DNA of 64,000 nucleotides from Thalassia testudinum (lineage: Eukaryota; Streptophyta; Magnoliopsida; Alismatales; Hydrocharitaceae). Below, piece after piece: positions 10,708 to 22,059 of the stretch. A program made the position numbers and the translations under genes. The notes under the pieces were generated by a model. The model ran no database searches. It saw only the letters and a list, made by a program, of their open reading frames with translations, and was not told the origin of the DNA. Location: NCBI GenBank assembly GCA_037157565.1, contig JAZHRO010000002.1:71445001-71509000 (forward strand), given 5' to 3'. The number at the start of each line of letters is the position of its first letter. The stretch's first letter is position 1.

Positions 10708-12403
10708 TGTTGGTGCTAGAGCACCGCGATCGTTTGTTTTGATGATAACAAAACATGTGTCGTTTAACATTTGCACTTGGAGTCTTAGATTTCAGGTCAA
10801 TTGCAAATGGAGACATGGTTAGACGGAATTCGAGCTCGCATCCAGGACGGATTGGAGGAGCTTGATGGAGAACAGAGGGGATTCGCGAGGAGCGATAGAT
10901 TGAAGATGGAAGGACAAGAAGAATAGGATAGAATTCTATTTATTCCTTTCATGTACTTTTGTCTTTATTTTCTTGCTCTTTATTTCCTTAGAACATTATG
11001 TTAAAGATCCTCAAAGTACCCTAACAGTAGTTCTAGGAACACCGGCACAACCCTAGCATACTTAGATTTTCTGTAGAGAACTTAGAAAACCAATATAGGA
11101 TTCAAACATCATTTCCAGACGTCTAATTTCAAAATCAGACATCTGATAAAGTGTTTTAAGACGTCTGACTATTGATTCAGACGTCTGATAACATTTAGGC
11201 TGGACATAGTTAGTTCTGTCCGATGAAATCAGACGTCCAGACCTTAGACCAGACATCTTAGGAGACATCTGATGACTTTGCCAGATGTCCAATTAGTGGA
11301 CCGTTTGCTCTCTTAGCAAACACTCGAGGATATGACCGTTAGAGCCTTTCCAGACGTCCTTAAGCCTTTCCAGACGTCTGATAATTGACCATTTTGCCTC
11401 GACTGACCCGAAAATCTCCTCTCAGAGATTTTCTAGCCGTTGCAAATCCATTCCCACAAAAAAGTAGGTTTCCAGACGTCCAGACATAGTGCCAGACGTC
11501 CTATCTGTCGTCTGATGGACTTGCGCTAGAACCCTGTTTAGATCTGATTCAAGTCAGGAAGGAACCCGCACGAAATCAGACGTCTGACCTTGAAATCAGA
11601 TGTCTTAAAGTGGACTTCCAGACGTCTGATGCCAGAATTAGACGTCTGATTGCCCTTTCAGTGCAATCATTGTTCCTGATTTCGGCCTGATTCTCTTGGG
11701 CTTTGCACCCAACGGCTATGGAACCTTTCCTAAGCCTTCCAAAGCCTTCCTAAGGCCTCTATAAATAGAGGGGAACCTCTTGCACACAAACACACACCTA
11801 AGATACACAAGACACACCTTGCAATACACTTTCAAACCATTTTGTGTCTCTCTTGCTCTCAAAGCTCAAGTTCTACATCTTGAGAGTATCAAGCTTTGCG
11901 TACCCGCTCTCCCGCCGTAGTTCACGAGAGCGACGTAGCGCCGTCGTGTTGTTCACTCATCTACGTCGCCGACGCACTCCTTGCAAAGGGGAGTTTCTTA
12001 ATTCCTATAGAAGCTTAGGTTTAAAATTACTTTGTTGGCTCTATAGGATTATTTGTTATTTTATCTTTGTTATTTGGTTGGGTATTCGCTTTGCGAATTC
12101 CCGTCTCCTTCGAGGGACAAAATCCTTCTCGTGAAGAGAAGGGGTTGAGGAACACTACCCTCGCACTTGTAGCGTGGTTGTATTTAAAGTTGAATCAGCC
12201 TCGTTTAAAGTGATTCGTTTAGTGGATTTTGATCAACTTGGTTGATCGGAAAATCCTAGCTCGAGAGGGTTAGGTGGTGGGTTTCACCCGGTTTGGGTTT
12301 CCACCTAAAAATACTTGTGTACTTGTGTGATTGTCTATTTTGTGAGATTGTTTATATTTATTTCTGCAATTATTACGTCACCCCCTCCTAGTAGGAAATT
12401 TCA
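10708..12403 (+). repeat. 3' LTR of the gag-only element
   Basis: This 1696-bp copy of 6889-8583 carries a TATA box TATAAATA at 11760-11767. It keeps 11 exact GACGTC sites (11118-11646). Sites lost relative to the 5' LTR are mostly ACATCT or ATGTCT, the transitions expected at the central CpG. The target duplication AAACG follows at 12404. Confidence 0.93.
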
Positions 12404-12408
12404 AAACG

Positions 12409-14818
12409 TAGGAGAGAGTGTTGCAATTAATTGCAAAGATCACAATATCACCACAAATATGAGCAATTATAATAAGAAGAATAATAAAAAATGATATATC
12501 AATAAGATTAGAGTAAAATGGATTTTTGAATCACCAAATTACTCTTTAAGTTTTATGAGCCCTTAATATATGAATGTTTAATTTCAACCACAATATATCA
12601 ACTCCTTCAAAATATCAGATGACAGAGTAGGCACTCAGATGCCTTAACCAGCAGAGGCAAAGGCCTCTCTTCTTCTCTTCAAGCCTTCGTAGAGAGACTT
12701 AGCAGCCATGCACAACAGAGGTAAAGGCCTCTTCTAAAATTCTTCTAAGTGTTAGAGAGTTAGAGAGAGAGGCAAAACCACCCCCCTCTGTCTATCTTTT
12801 CTCTTCTTTCCCTCAAACCCGACTAATCGGGTAATCGAATCAGGGACCAGACCCGCCTGCATGGTGTAGCGAGTGAGGAGTGAGCGCGAGGAGGCGCGTT
12901 AGCAGGAATCGAACCCCCGGTGATCTTGGGCGATAAGGTATGAACAGGAAATCCACTTATGCGCCCTTGAATGCTTGTCTGTATATGACACGGGACTATC
13001 GAGTACCTTGTTCTCTGTGTGCGAGCAACTGCTGCAGATTCGTCCAATTGAGGGTGAAGGAGCGCTCGAAGCTCCCAATTGAAAACCTGGGTCTCTTCCT
13101 GGGCTGGTTCCGCATCACTTAGGGCAGTGGCCTAGTCCTGATGTAGCAAGAATGCGACGTCGAGCTTTCTTGAAGAAGCTCTGTTAATGGCGGTAGAGGT
13201 CTAAGGGCCACGTCAGAAGCACTCAGAAGAGTCGTGCGAGTGCGGCGAGGGTGGTGGTGGCAGTGGCGTGCCGTGAAGGTGTGTGTGTGTGAGCGTGGTG
13301 AAGTCAGAGAATGAGAGCGAAGGTGGTTGTGTTTGGTGGAGGGATAGGGCAAGCAATCCCCTCAATTTCTTGAGGGGTTTTGGTCGTGAGGGTTTGGCGA
13401 TACTTTTAGAATCGGTGGGAGGTGGATTGGTGCAGTGTGGCGGTGGGGATGCCTCACCAGAGGTATGCCGAAGAGGTGGAAGATGACGGTGAAGCAGGCA
13501 CAACGGTGGTCGAAAGTGAGGTCTGGAGTTGTTGTGATGATCAGTAGATGCTAAGGTGTCGATGAGAGTAGCTAGCAGACGAGGAGGAAGCATAGGAGGC
13601 CCTGGCTATGATGGCCCGATGTTGGAGAAGGCAAATGCTTCGGGAGAGGGAACAACGACGAGAATGAGGTTGGGAAGCACCGCGCTGGTACTGCAAGATG
13701 CAAAATGAAATGGGGAAGAAGAATCAGTCGCCTATTGTACGTGGCGACCGGCGAAGTGAACGGAGAAGGACGATCACCGGAGATGATTTGGAGCGAGCCG
13801 GAGGTAGGAAAAAGAAGAGGAATTGTGGCTCAAAAACTCACTCAGGAGGTGAGGCAGGCGTTCTGGGTTCTTTTATAGGGCTTAGGAGAGCTCTAGAACA
13901 GGAAACAAGCTTCATTAGCTCGCTTAGGATTCAAGAAGAACTTCAATAATTTCATGGGTTCACACACACGAATCAAAGAGATTTAGGAGTTAGAACCGAT
14001 TCCAATAGGTTTCCCTAGGTGTGAACATCAATCCCACCAAATTTGGTGGGATTTGATTGAAATTTGAGTAGGATTTGGCTTGGTCAAAGCCTACCTGGAG
14101 GTCGGTTGACCACCAATGGCAGCAGGGATCAATTTGCGAAGAAGATGAAGAAGTTGGGGGGCTTTTTGTAAGAAATTCAAAAGTTGAGGGGCTTTTTTGT
14201 AAGAAAAAGAGTAAGAACAAGATGAAAATGCAAACTAGGTCAAAATGATCTCAAATTGGGCCCAAAGTTTAGTACAAACCTAATTTGGACCCAAGGAATA
14301 TAATGGTGAAGTCAAATTTTGGTTTTAACAAAGTTAGCTATGTAAATTATGCAAAAACTCAAATTAGGGCAAATGTCTGTCTGAGACTCTATTTTAGGTC
14401 AAATTCGGTTTAGATGGTCAAATCGAGTATATCAAACCTTAGAGAATATTTTTCTATGATTTTTAGAAGGCTTAGATGAATTTTATCCTGACCAAAACCT
14501 CAGTTAATTAAGCGGCTCTATTTTTAGGGTTTCAAATGTCCATTAATTCTTGAAATGCGTGAAAAATCGTTTCGTTCTGCATGAACCCACTTGTTAGACA
14601 TTAATGACCATTTGACCTTTAATAAACCCCTGAAATATCCCGTGGTTATTCTGATTTTATGGAATGCTGTTAATTTTGCAGAAATAACCTTGTATTCTTC
14701 TCTTCTTTTCAAGATAGGATAATGTGCCCTTAGAACCTTCTGACGGATATGTAGGAGCTTTTATCAACCTTATTAGACCAAATTGAGCTAGTTATGCCTC
14801 ATGATGGTATTCCCATCA
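12409..14818 (-). repeat. Athila-like 3' LTR, main piece
   Basis: This region matches 27661-30074 throughout, including the GC-rich 12820-13620 block and the AT-rich 14200-14800 block. The minus strand reads TGATGGGAATACCATCATGA at its start. A minus-strand TATA-like CCTATAAAA lies at 13871-13879. With 6775-6888 it totals about 2524 bp against 2528 bp for the 5' LTR. Open frames of both strands inside 12.8-14.2 kb are not conserved as proteins between LTR copies. Confidence 0.87.
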
Positions 14819-14832
14819 TGCCCCCATGCCTA
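14819..14832 (-). other. Polypurine tract of the Athila-like element
   Basis: The minus strand reads AGGCATGGGGGCA directly before the LTR start TGATGGG. The same tract, GGCATGGGGGTA, precedes the LTR of the inverted relative at about 23625. Confidence 0.8.
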
Positions 14833-15284
14833 GCTTTTACTAGTCCCTTAGCAAAATTCTATGGAATAGACCAATTATCTAGGTCGGATATAATCGTCAG
14901 GATGCCCTACTAAGCTGTATCTCTCGGAATTAGATCTTAATACCAACAATAGGACTAGAGGTAATCAAGTACCAGCCTAGATCCAGACCTGACTAGCTTT
15001 AGCCTTAGTCTGTCGAGAAGGTTTCTAAGGCCCGCAGGAACTATCCTAAGGTTCGTTGGACCCAGTGGTTAAAGCACCCCTGCTTGTAACATGGCTAGCC
15101 CAAGTTCTGTTTGCCAATGCATTTTAAGAGAGTGAGGGATAGAAGAAGATTTTCATTTTCGGAGAGCTTTCTCTCTCCTTTTCTTTTCATTATATTTTTC
15201 CTTATATCCAACCTCGAATTGGCCCTAAACACGTTCTGTATCGGATTCCTTACTCTCACCATCAATCCTCGTAGGGTCCCTGAC

Positions 15285-15430
15285 AATCGATGCTTCAAGA
15301 TAGCACTGCCCATGGTAACTCCCAGAACCCTGGCTTTCGACATTTCGGGATAGTGTCGCCCATGGCATTCTATAACTAAATCCAGGCCCAAGCAATTGAC
15401 ATTTCGTAAAAATGCCGCCCATGACATCTG
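15285..15430 (-). repeat. Three-unit ~50-bp repeat in the Athila 3' region
   Basis: Units share a core of GCCATGG-GCGG-ACTATC-CGAA-TGTCGA on the minus strand and are spaced 50-60 bp apart. The same three-unit block is kept at about 23048-23190 (plus) and 50170-50320 (minus), so it is a family feature and not a local accident. Confidence 0.7.
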
Positions 15431-15930
15431 AACTAGCACAAGGTGCTTATGTGCCCCCGGAAGGATATTTATATATCCTAAGAGATAAGCACTGAGGAGA
15501 CGATATGCTATTGCACATCTTCAAGGGGAATTTCCCGCCTCTCCGTGTCAGAAACTTGTTCAAATCAATTTGTGTTTTCGAGCCGCTCCTAATCTAGATC
15601 TTAGGACCATTTTCAGAACAGCACAAATGCTTTTTGGCATGATTTCATATTTAAGCAACTGAACCAGACTGTGTATGATTTAGAGTGCTTAAGTTACCAA
15701 GTCCCAGAAATCAGAGGTCAATTAACAGGGTCGAATAATCCCTAAGCCTTAGACCTAATACACAAGCTTTGCATTTTCCTCAACATCTTGAGGATTAATC
15801 CGGATCTTGACAAGTATGTGAGTGTTTAAATCTCAAACTAGATCCAAAAGGCCTAAGTCGGTATTTGCCACTAATCCCTTAAGTTTTAGCCTTCCAGGTC
15901 TTAGTTCATCATTCGATCCAATCTAAAAGT

Positions 15931-16235
15931 TAGGTAATTTCCATATTATTTTGAAGGAACTCAATTTTTTCTTTATCTTGTTATTGCTTTCTTTCTTTTC
16001 TTTTTGTTTCTTTCCCTCCTTTTCTTCATTTTTCTCTCAAATGGATCTTCTTTTGCCTCAACCTCCAAAGTTTTTTTTTTATACGAAATGCTTAGGTAAG
16101 TTCCATATTATTTTCAAGGAACTCAATTTTTTCTTTATCTTGTTGCTCCTTTCTTTCTTTCCTTTTTGTTTCTTTCCCTCCTTTTCTTCAATTTTCTCTC
16201 AAATGGATCTTCTTTTGCCTCAACCTCTATTTTTT
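15931..16235. repeat. Pyrimidine-rich tandem duplication, ~150-bp unit
   Basis: Two units, about 15931-16080 and 16092-16235, share TTCCATATTATTTT, AAGGAACTCAATTTTTTC, TTTGTTTCTTTCCCTCC and TCTCAAATGGATCTTCTTT. The plus-strand frame of Phe/Leu/Ser over it simply reflects TTC/TTT composition and should not be called a gene. Confidence 0.75.
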
Positions 16236-16286
16236 TTTTAATGCAAAATCCTTTTGTGATTTGATTTTCACAGCTTTTGCACTTTA

Positions 16287-16328
16287 AAACCCCCCTATGC
16301 TACGATTTACAATGTCCTCATTGTAAAT
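16287..16328 (-). other. Conserved hairpin and internal polypurine tract
   Basis: Bases 16305-16328 form a perfect 10-bp stem (ATTTACAATG / CATTGTAAAT) with a 4-base loop. On the minus strand it is followed by GCATAGGGGGG. The same pair recurs at 22259-22297 (plus) and 51033-51074 (minus, one stem mismatch). An ATTG-AGGA-CAAT palindrome followed by a G-rich tract after the coding region is known from Athila/Tat-type elements. Confidence 0.7.
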
Positions 16329-16334
16329 TAGGTG

Positions 16335-16857
16335 GGTTCGAGTTCAGCGTAATTCGTACATTAGAACAGGATGAATAGACGGTCAGAATGTCTATTGTGG
16401 ACAATTTCAAGCTCTGGTACGAGTACCAAAGGTGGAGTCAGCTGTTCAAATGGACGAACCCTAAAGTGCAATAGGAATTCAGCAAAGAGGTATGACAAAA
16501 AGGATTTCAGGTTTTTCAAAAAGATGAAGGGTTGCCTCCTGTTAAGCACTAAATTTACGCCATCAACTGGATGCAACGAGCTCAGAGATATGTCATTGAT
16601 TGCATGAGTGATCTGATGGATGAGAATCAGATGGCCACAGATAAGTATCAAGGTATGATGAAGAGTCATTCCAGAAGGTCTCTGGTATAAGGATCGAGTC
16701 GGTTCTTTTCTAGATGATCTTTCTTGAAATTTTGCGGAGGAATCATTCGGAAGGTGTAGCTGTCATGGGATTTTGCAATAAGATTGTCGTGGGTCCAAGG
16801 CTCAACAGAGAGGGATCTAGTAAGTGTATCCCAGGTGTGCGGTTCCTCTCTTGCCAT
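16335..16857 (-). pseudogene. C-terminal coding remnant of the Athila-like element
   Basis: A minus-strand frame at 16361-16669 encodes a segment with an LNRRQP block and a downstream PFEQLTPPLVLVPELEIVHN block. The latter is recognisable in the two other Athila copies, at about 22110-22180 (EQLTPPLVLVLELEIIHN) and 51140-51220 (EQPTPPPIFVSELEIIHN). Conservation in three copies suggests it really is translated, as the last part of the element's protein. The function is unknown. Another small frame (16666-16857) bridges toward the protease region. Confidence 0.5.
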
Positions 16858-16866
16858 GTAGCCTAA

Positions 16867-17564
16867 CTAATCGATATCCAATGAGTCATTTTGATTCTTT
16901 TCTAATGAATGTAAGATTATATCCTCAAGAGATGACTCAAAGATTGGGTCTTCCAATGAATCTTCACTATGATTTTCATCACAATCACAAGTGGATGTTT
17001 GGAGAGTGCCTTTTGGATTATCTACCTTGAATTCTGTAAACGAGTCATATTCTAGGTGGAGGTCACTCTCAATATCCGCCAAGCCCGATTCATGGAGATC
17101 CTCAGAACAACAAAATGTCTCCACATCCATGGAATAAGAATATGAACCTGATATGTCATCATTTTCCCCAAACATCCATAGTATGTTTTTAAGATCAATG
17201 GTGAAGGCCCCCACTACTCCCATGTCATTCAAATTATGCTCGGACAAATCAGGATCATCCATTATGTGAAGAGTTTCTTCTTCTGGCACTAGGTTTTCCA
17301 TTAATGATATAGTCATTAGGTCCTGGATAAAACCTAGTTGTTGTGCCGAGCATTTTCCTTTTGTTGCCTTGAAAATATTAATCTCAGCACATCGATCTCC
17401 TAAGGCAATTATCATATGTCCCGATTCACAATTGATTATGGCTCCTGCAGTAGCCAAGAATGGTCTTCCCAAAATCATGGGCATATCCTGTATCTGTTGT
17501 GGTGTATCCATGTCGAGAATTAGGAAATCAACTAGGTAGCTAAAGTCCTTAACTTTGATTACCA
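16867..17564 (-). pseudogene. Athila-type aspartic protease, C-terminal half, plus acidic region
   Basis: The minus-strand frame begins VIKVKDFSYLVDFLILDM and contains MPMILGRPFLATAGAIINC, the flap-distal signature of Athila/gypsy retropepsins, then GHM-type and INIF segments. It continues into about 130 acidic residues (repeated D/E/S) before a stop. The catalytic DLGTS half lies at 20253-20430, separated by the solo LTR inserted exactly between the two. Normally an RT domain would follow the protease; here the acidic stretch and then the 3' end follow, so pol appears deleted. The element could not replicate by itself. Confidence 0.75.
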
Positions 17565-17569
17565 CATCC

Positions 17570-20247
17570 TGTTACGAACAGGGAATCAAGCGTCGTTTAA
17601 GACGTCTGGGAAGTGGCCCAGACGTCTGAAAGCCTTCCCAGACGTCTGGTATTAAATTTTTTTGGCATACGGGTTTGCGTCTGCGCGCATGTGCGCGCTG
17701 ACTGAACCCGCCGCCCTCCGTCTTCTCTTTCCTCTCCCTCCCTGCAGACGCCGCCTTTCCTCTTTCTCTCTCCTCGCGGCTACCTTACAAATACGCTTCC
17801 CCTCTCCCTCACCCTCACTCCACCGCCTTCTTCTTCTCCTCCCTGTTAGCGAGAGAGCGGGTGAGTGAGAGCGGCAGCAGCGACTGCTGCGAGTGTGTGG
17901 GGAGGAGAAGCTGTTGCAAGAGGAAGAAGGAGCTCAACCGCGAGGGTGTGAGCTTGCCGGGGCAGCTAGAGCCGACCGGTGGGAGAGCAGCGAGCATGGG
18001 GTGCCACGGAGGAGCTGCTGCAGCTCAGGCAGCAAGCGGACGCAGCGCGGCACGGTCGTGCGCTGCGAGCGAAGAGCGAGAAGGTTATGATTCTGGGAAA
18101 ATTTCCCAGAATCAGACGTCTGGACTTACGTCCAGACGACACAGGAGACTTTTGGAGGAAGGTCTAGACGTCTGACAGGTACGTTATTTTTATCCTCTCA
18201 TTCTTTCGCGTGTACGGCCATGCAGTCGTTCCGCCGAGGTCTTCTGCACCCTTTCGTGATAAGAGCGGGCGTGTGTGTGTGCAGGACTTGTTCGGGAAGG
18301 CGCAAGGGCTCGCCATCCCACATGGATCAGACGTCTGGGCACAGCACCAGACGACGGAGAGGGCTTCCAGATGTCCGGGGTGACAATCAGACGTCTGGAA
18401 ACCAAGTCCAGACGTTCCAGCGGGCTTCTGGACATCTGAAGGACTACGTAGACCAAGGTATGACCTGAGCTACCTTTTAAGACATCTGGAAGAAGTTCCA
18501 GACGTCTGATTTTGGACAGACTAGTTATTTTTGACCCGTTTAGGGTCCGTTCGGAGTCTGTTTTCCGCGTTTCAAGTTTCGTTCTTCCCAAATTTAATTC
18601 CTCTACCTATTTACAGTAATTGTATATTGTTCTAAGTAACTCCTTGTGTTGATCCTTGTGTTAGGACCCCGTTCCTTTGCGGCTCTATGGGTTGCGGAGG
18701 CACGCGGGATTGCCGATCACGCCCCCAGTACTCCCGATTTTGCGGGTAGAGTAGCCCTTTAATTTATTTATCAAAAATTGTATATTTATGAAACAATTAA
18801 TAGAGTCTAGGGCATTGCATGAACCCTAGGACTGAAAAATTAGATTGAATGATAGATCCTAGGGTATGGCATGAATCCTAGGACTGGAAAACTAGTTGAA
18901 TATATATACATTGCAGTCTTGGAAAAGTAGAAAGGAAACGATAACTGCCTACAAATTGGTTAACAGCTGCCTGTTTAAGAATGAATAATCACTGTTGAGA
19001 ACATGGGTTATATGGATATAAAGTTGGAATGATGAAACCTAAATTGGCTGAGTTAAAAGAGCATGAACCCTACGAGGAATTAGGAGTAGAACTCCTGGAA
19101 AGTGAATGGAATAGAATTGGGGAAGTGAGCTGGCCCTTGAGTACGGAGTACCAAGGAGAGCAACTGTCCCCCTATTTAGTGCAGAGCGGAGCTAGCCGCC
19201 CCAGGGATCCGGGGTTAGGTCTGGCCACTTTGTACCGACTTTTGGCCCTCGTGTACACAGTACCGAGGAGAGCTACTAATGTAGGGAGAGCACTAGCTAC
19301 CCTACGAGCTCTGGGGTTCTACTAGCCCTCCTACACCGACTTGTTAGGCCCACTGGGCAAACTAGGGTAGTCAGGTGAGGGTGCGCGGACTGTAGAGGGC
19401 AAGACCCCTATTTGGTTACTGTGGAGGGGCTGGGCCCCTGTTACTGAGAGGGCTCTGCCCTATACTGGTTCCGTGCTATGCTTTGGGCACACCCGTTAAC
19501 AGAAACGACTGACCGCGTGCCAGTGCGAGGTAGATACCCGTGCATTTATCACGTGTGCTGTAGTCACCGTTACGTCTGTCAGCAACCTTGGGGTGGTTGA
19601 CTGAGCGTAGGACCACCACAGGGGACTCTCCCGGTCAGGAGAGCACCACGTGTTACTTCTACTTTTCGGAAAAGACTGTAATCAAGATCGTTCCCACGAG
19701 GAACATTCGAGATCAAAAGAAAGATCTGAGAAATAATTCAATAATGAATAAATGGGAAGAATATAAAGAAAGAAATTAAAAAATATAACAGCTACTATCC
19801 ACCTTACTGCTTCTTATCTTTTAGTTGCCACTCTACTTAGCGTTTCGCTAACGTGTCACCTTTGTTACCTTTTCAGGACTAGGTGTTGAGCAGCCAGAGT
19901 CGGCGGCTGCAGAGGGTGCTGGGCCTAATAGAGCCCAGTAGTGTTACTTGTAGTACCCATTGTACCTTTCTTACTGTTGTTGTGAGTAGTTTCTGTTACC
20001 CATGTACTCTTTTCATTGTAAGCTTTCTGTTTATGTATATGTTTAATTCTCTATTGTTGTGGTGGTGTATACTGTAGTATTTCTTTTCTTTACTGCTGTA
20101 TTTTGTTACTGCTAGTTATATACATGGTGAATGTGGTTTATTTTACTGCTCTTTTGGTTACTTTCTCATTGGACGACTGGGTCTTGGGATCAGTCGAGTC
20201 GGTCCGATTCTCGTGTCTCGTAGGGATTTGGGAATCGGGTCGTTACA
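17570..20247 (+). mobile_element. Solo LTR of the Tekay/Del-type chromovirus family
   Basis: This 2678-bp sequence starts TGTTACGAAC and ends GGTCGTTACA. A perfect 5-bp target duplication CATCC flanks it (17565-17569, 20248-20252). It matches, in opposite orientation, the LTRs of the element at 52906-63269 (2681 and 2685 bp), for example the termini, the AGACGTCTGG sites, and the 19.0-19.7-kb and 19.9-20.2-kb blocks. With no internal sequence it is the product of LTR-LTR recombination. It splits the Athila protease gene. Open frames within it are not conserved in the other LTRs. Confidence 0.92.
17600..18506. promoter_or_regulatory. GACGTC cluster in the solo chromovirus LTR
   Basis: Eight exact GACGTC sites occur at 17600, 17620, 17641, 18115, 18167, 18330, 18390 and 18501, most inside CAGACGTCTGG. 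Degenerate relatives (AGATGTCC, GACATCTG, AGACGTTC) lie between them. The family copies at 54.7-55.5 kb and 62.4-63.2 kb keep four exact sites each and more CpG-decayed forms. Confidence 0.7.
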
Positions 20248-20252
20248 CATCC

Positions 20253-20830
20253 TATACCATCCCAATCGGTGTCATTAGGGTTCGATCAACTAGTTACAAA
20301 GTAACATTAGCGGGTTTTAGCTGTCAGATCCGTAATTTTTCAAATAAGGTGGTAGGGATGAGGTTGACTGAAGTGCCCAGGTCCAACATAGCCTGCTTGA
20401 TTGTAGCACCAATCTTGCAAGGGATTAGCGGGGTGCCTAGATCAGATTTCTTAGGAGGTAGACTATTTTGATTATGGCACTCACACTTTCAAAAAGTACT
20501 ACCTTCCCTTGTGATGGTCCTTCTACCTCTTTTTTGGATAAGTCAGGTGAGGTCGGATTGAGAGTGAGGATATCAAGTAATGGAATAGTGACTTGTGTGT
20601 TCCTCAAAGGTCTCATTATATCAGTTTTCGACAATCCTCAAGTGTGGAGGTGGGATAAGATCTAGGATAGGGAAATAGATTGGCTATCTTTGGAGACGAG
20701 TTTCTGTTCTTCTCTCATGCTCATAATATTAATCATTGCACAATCCTGATGTAGAGGTGGCGGAGAGCGAATTGGATTTTGTTGCTGAATAGTAGGATAG
20801 GTCGTGGTGTGATTCGGATCAGCTAAGGTA
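20253..20830 (-). pseudogene. Athila-type gag end and protease active-site half
   Basis: The minus strand encodes LDLGTSVNLIP at about 20362-20387, the retropepsin active-site motif (D-x-G-T/A-S), preceded by a segment ending PLIPCKIG. A TGA follows soon after in the same frame (LRI, stop). Upstream, to about 20830, frames contain Gln/Pro/Ser-rich sequence (TIQQQNPIRSPPP) consistent with the end of gag. The continuation of the protease lies at 17564 and below, across the solo LTR. The gene is dead: insertion plus stops. Confidence 0.65.
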
Positions 20831-20849
20831 AACACGCAGGTATGAGCCT

Positions 20850-21854
20850 AGTTCACCAAGCTTAGATTTCCCAAACACCTGTGATAATAAGATTGATTCA
20901 GAACCTCTCAAGGGTGTAAATTCAGTCCCTTATTCTGATAAGGTGACTCTCGAGAGCTATTCTGACATCCCTATAGAGCCCAATCTAGATTCTAGTGATC
21001 CAACCCACACCCTTAACCTAGAATCTAGATTCAAGCCTATTTAGGATGATCATGAGGCCCAATATGATGAAATTCATATTTTGAATTTGGATTATGATTG
21101 TAGGCCTGTATTTGATGAGTACACATCTCCAACCTCCTCAGAGATACAGATTGATTTTTTGGAAGTCACGCCAATCTACGATACAGAAACCAAGGAGTTG
21201 GAAGAATTAGGAATCGATTGGGTCTACCCTACAAGCAAAGAACCCGAGCCTATGCCTAATAAGGACACCTTTTTGAGCTCGGAAACTGAAAAAAGGTTAG
21301 ATCCAAGTCAGGTTGCTGCTTCTCCACATCTTGATTTACTCAGTGGTGGAACCTCTGATCCCGAATCAAATTCAGAACACGATTCTCGCAAGTTCTCCGA
21401 CAATTTCAAATCTTACCCTGATTTCAAAGAACTGTTGTTTCCTGACAAATCCAAACCAATTTATGACCTCAGCAACTACAACCCGTCCTTTGATTCTGAC
21501 ACTGAGGTCAATGATTTGAAAGAAACCACCTCCTCCATAGCATATACAGAGCCTTCCAAAACCCGTTTCCAACCCCGACCCGCAACCGAACTCAATTTCT
21601 ACTCTGATTCTCCTCTCGATGAGCCGGTTGTACATGATTCTCCACATTTCAATTGGGTTTCGGACTTCGATCAGACTAATAATCACACCCCATCCTTCTC
21701 TGATCACTCCCGTAGGATTCCTACATCCTCCACCGATCCTTTTCATTTTAGGATCCCTACTCTGACCAGGCTGATCCGATTTAGCCAACCCTTAGCTTTT
21801 CACTTCCACATCTATTTGAGTCACAAAGTACCTAGTGGGCTCCACATCTATTGA
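20850..21854 (+). pseudogene. Acidic Athila-associated coding frame
   Basis: The frame is open from about 20850 to 21854 with one TAG at 21042; the part after it starts at the Met at 21081 and is 257 residues. It is rich in Asp, Glu, Ser and Pro, and has no domain I recognise. Its position, upstream of the conserved EQLTPPLVLV tail and internal polypurine tract, parallels the acidic stretch after the protease at 16.9-17.2 kb, although the sequences do not obviously align. The reverse-strand frame at 21372-21788 is its shadow. Confidence 0.5.
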
Positions 21855-22059
21855 TTCACATCTATTAAACCACCAGATTGATTGGGTTTGGGCTACATCA
21901 TCAGCCTGTGGATCTGAACAAACACCTGGTTAGATCAACCTGGCTATTGATCAAGGTGCTTGTTCTACAAAATTCGTCTGATTTGACCACTCCTCCATAC
22001 CATTTTCTGCTCAGCTGAAGACATTGAATTTAGCACTTAACGGGAGACAACCTACAATT

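Larger units (their letters stand above)
6889..12403 (+). mobile_element. Gag-only Ty1-copia element (TR-GAG type), intact ends
   Basis: The element is 5515 bp with LTRs of 1695 and 1696 bp, flanked by a perfect 5-bp target duplication AAACG (6884-6888 and 12404-12408). It has a tRNA-iMet-type primer binding site, one long gag frame and a polypurine tract, but no protease, integrase, RT or RNase H. The 334 bp between the gag stop and the 3' LTR are non-coding. This architecture matches the non-autonomous class called TR-GAG, and the gag resembles SIRE/Maximus-type copia gag. It would need an autonomous relative for replication. The LTRs differ at a few per cent of sites by eye, so insertion is not very recent. 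It sits inside the 3' LTR of the Athila-like element. Confidence 0.92.
14833..16300 (-). other. Long 3' untranslated region of the Athila-like element
   Basis: This non-coding stretch lies between the terminal and internal polypurine tracts. Its sequence recurs at about 22300-23625 (inverted) and 49720-51045 (same strand). It includes a three-unit repeat at about 15285-15430 and a pyrimidine-rich duplication at 15931-16235. Open frames here are compositional. Confidence 0.7.

Noticed and set aside
12903..12916. tRNA T-arm-like sequence (GGGGGTTCGATTCC on the minus strand)
   Set aside because: No acceptor or anticodon arms fold around it, and the matching place in the other LTR has lost the motif.
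12823..13593. Open frames in the GC-rich block of the Athila LTRs (also 28.0-29.2 kb)
   Set aside because: Stops and indels differ between the two LTR copies, and the block lies inside an LTR.
15951..16241. Phe/Leu-rich 96-residue frame resembling a membrane protein
   Set aside because: It is produced by a T/C-rich tandem duplication inside the Athila 3' untranslated region.
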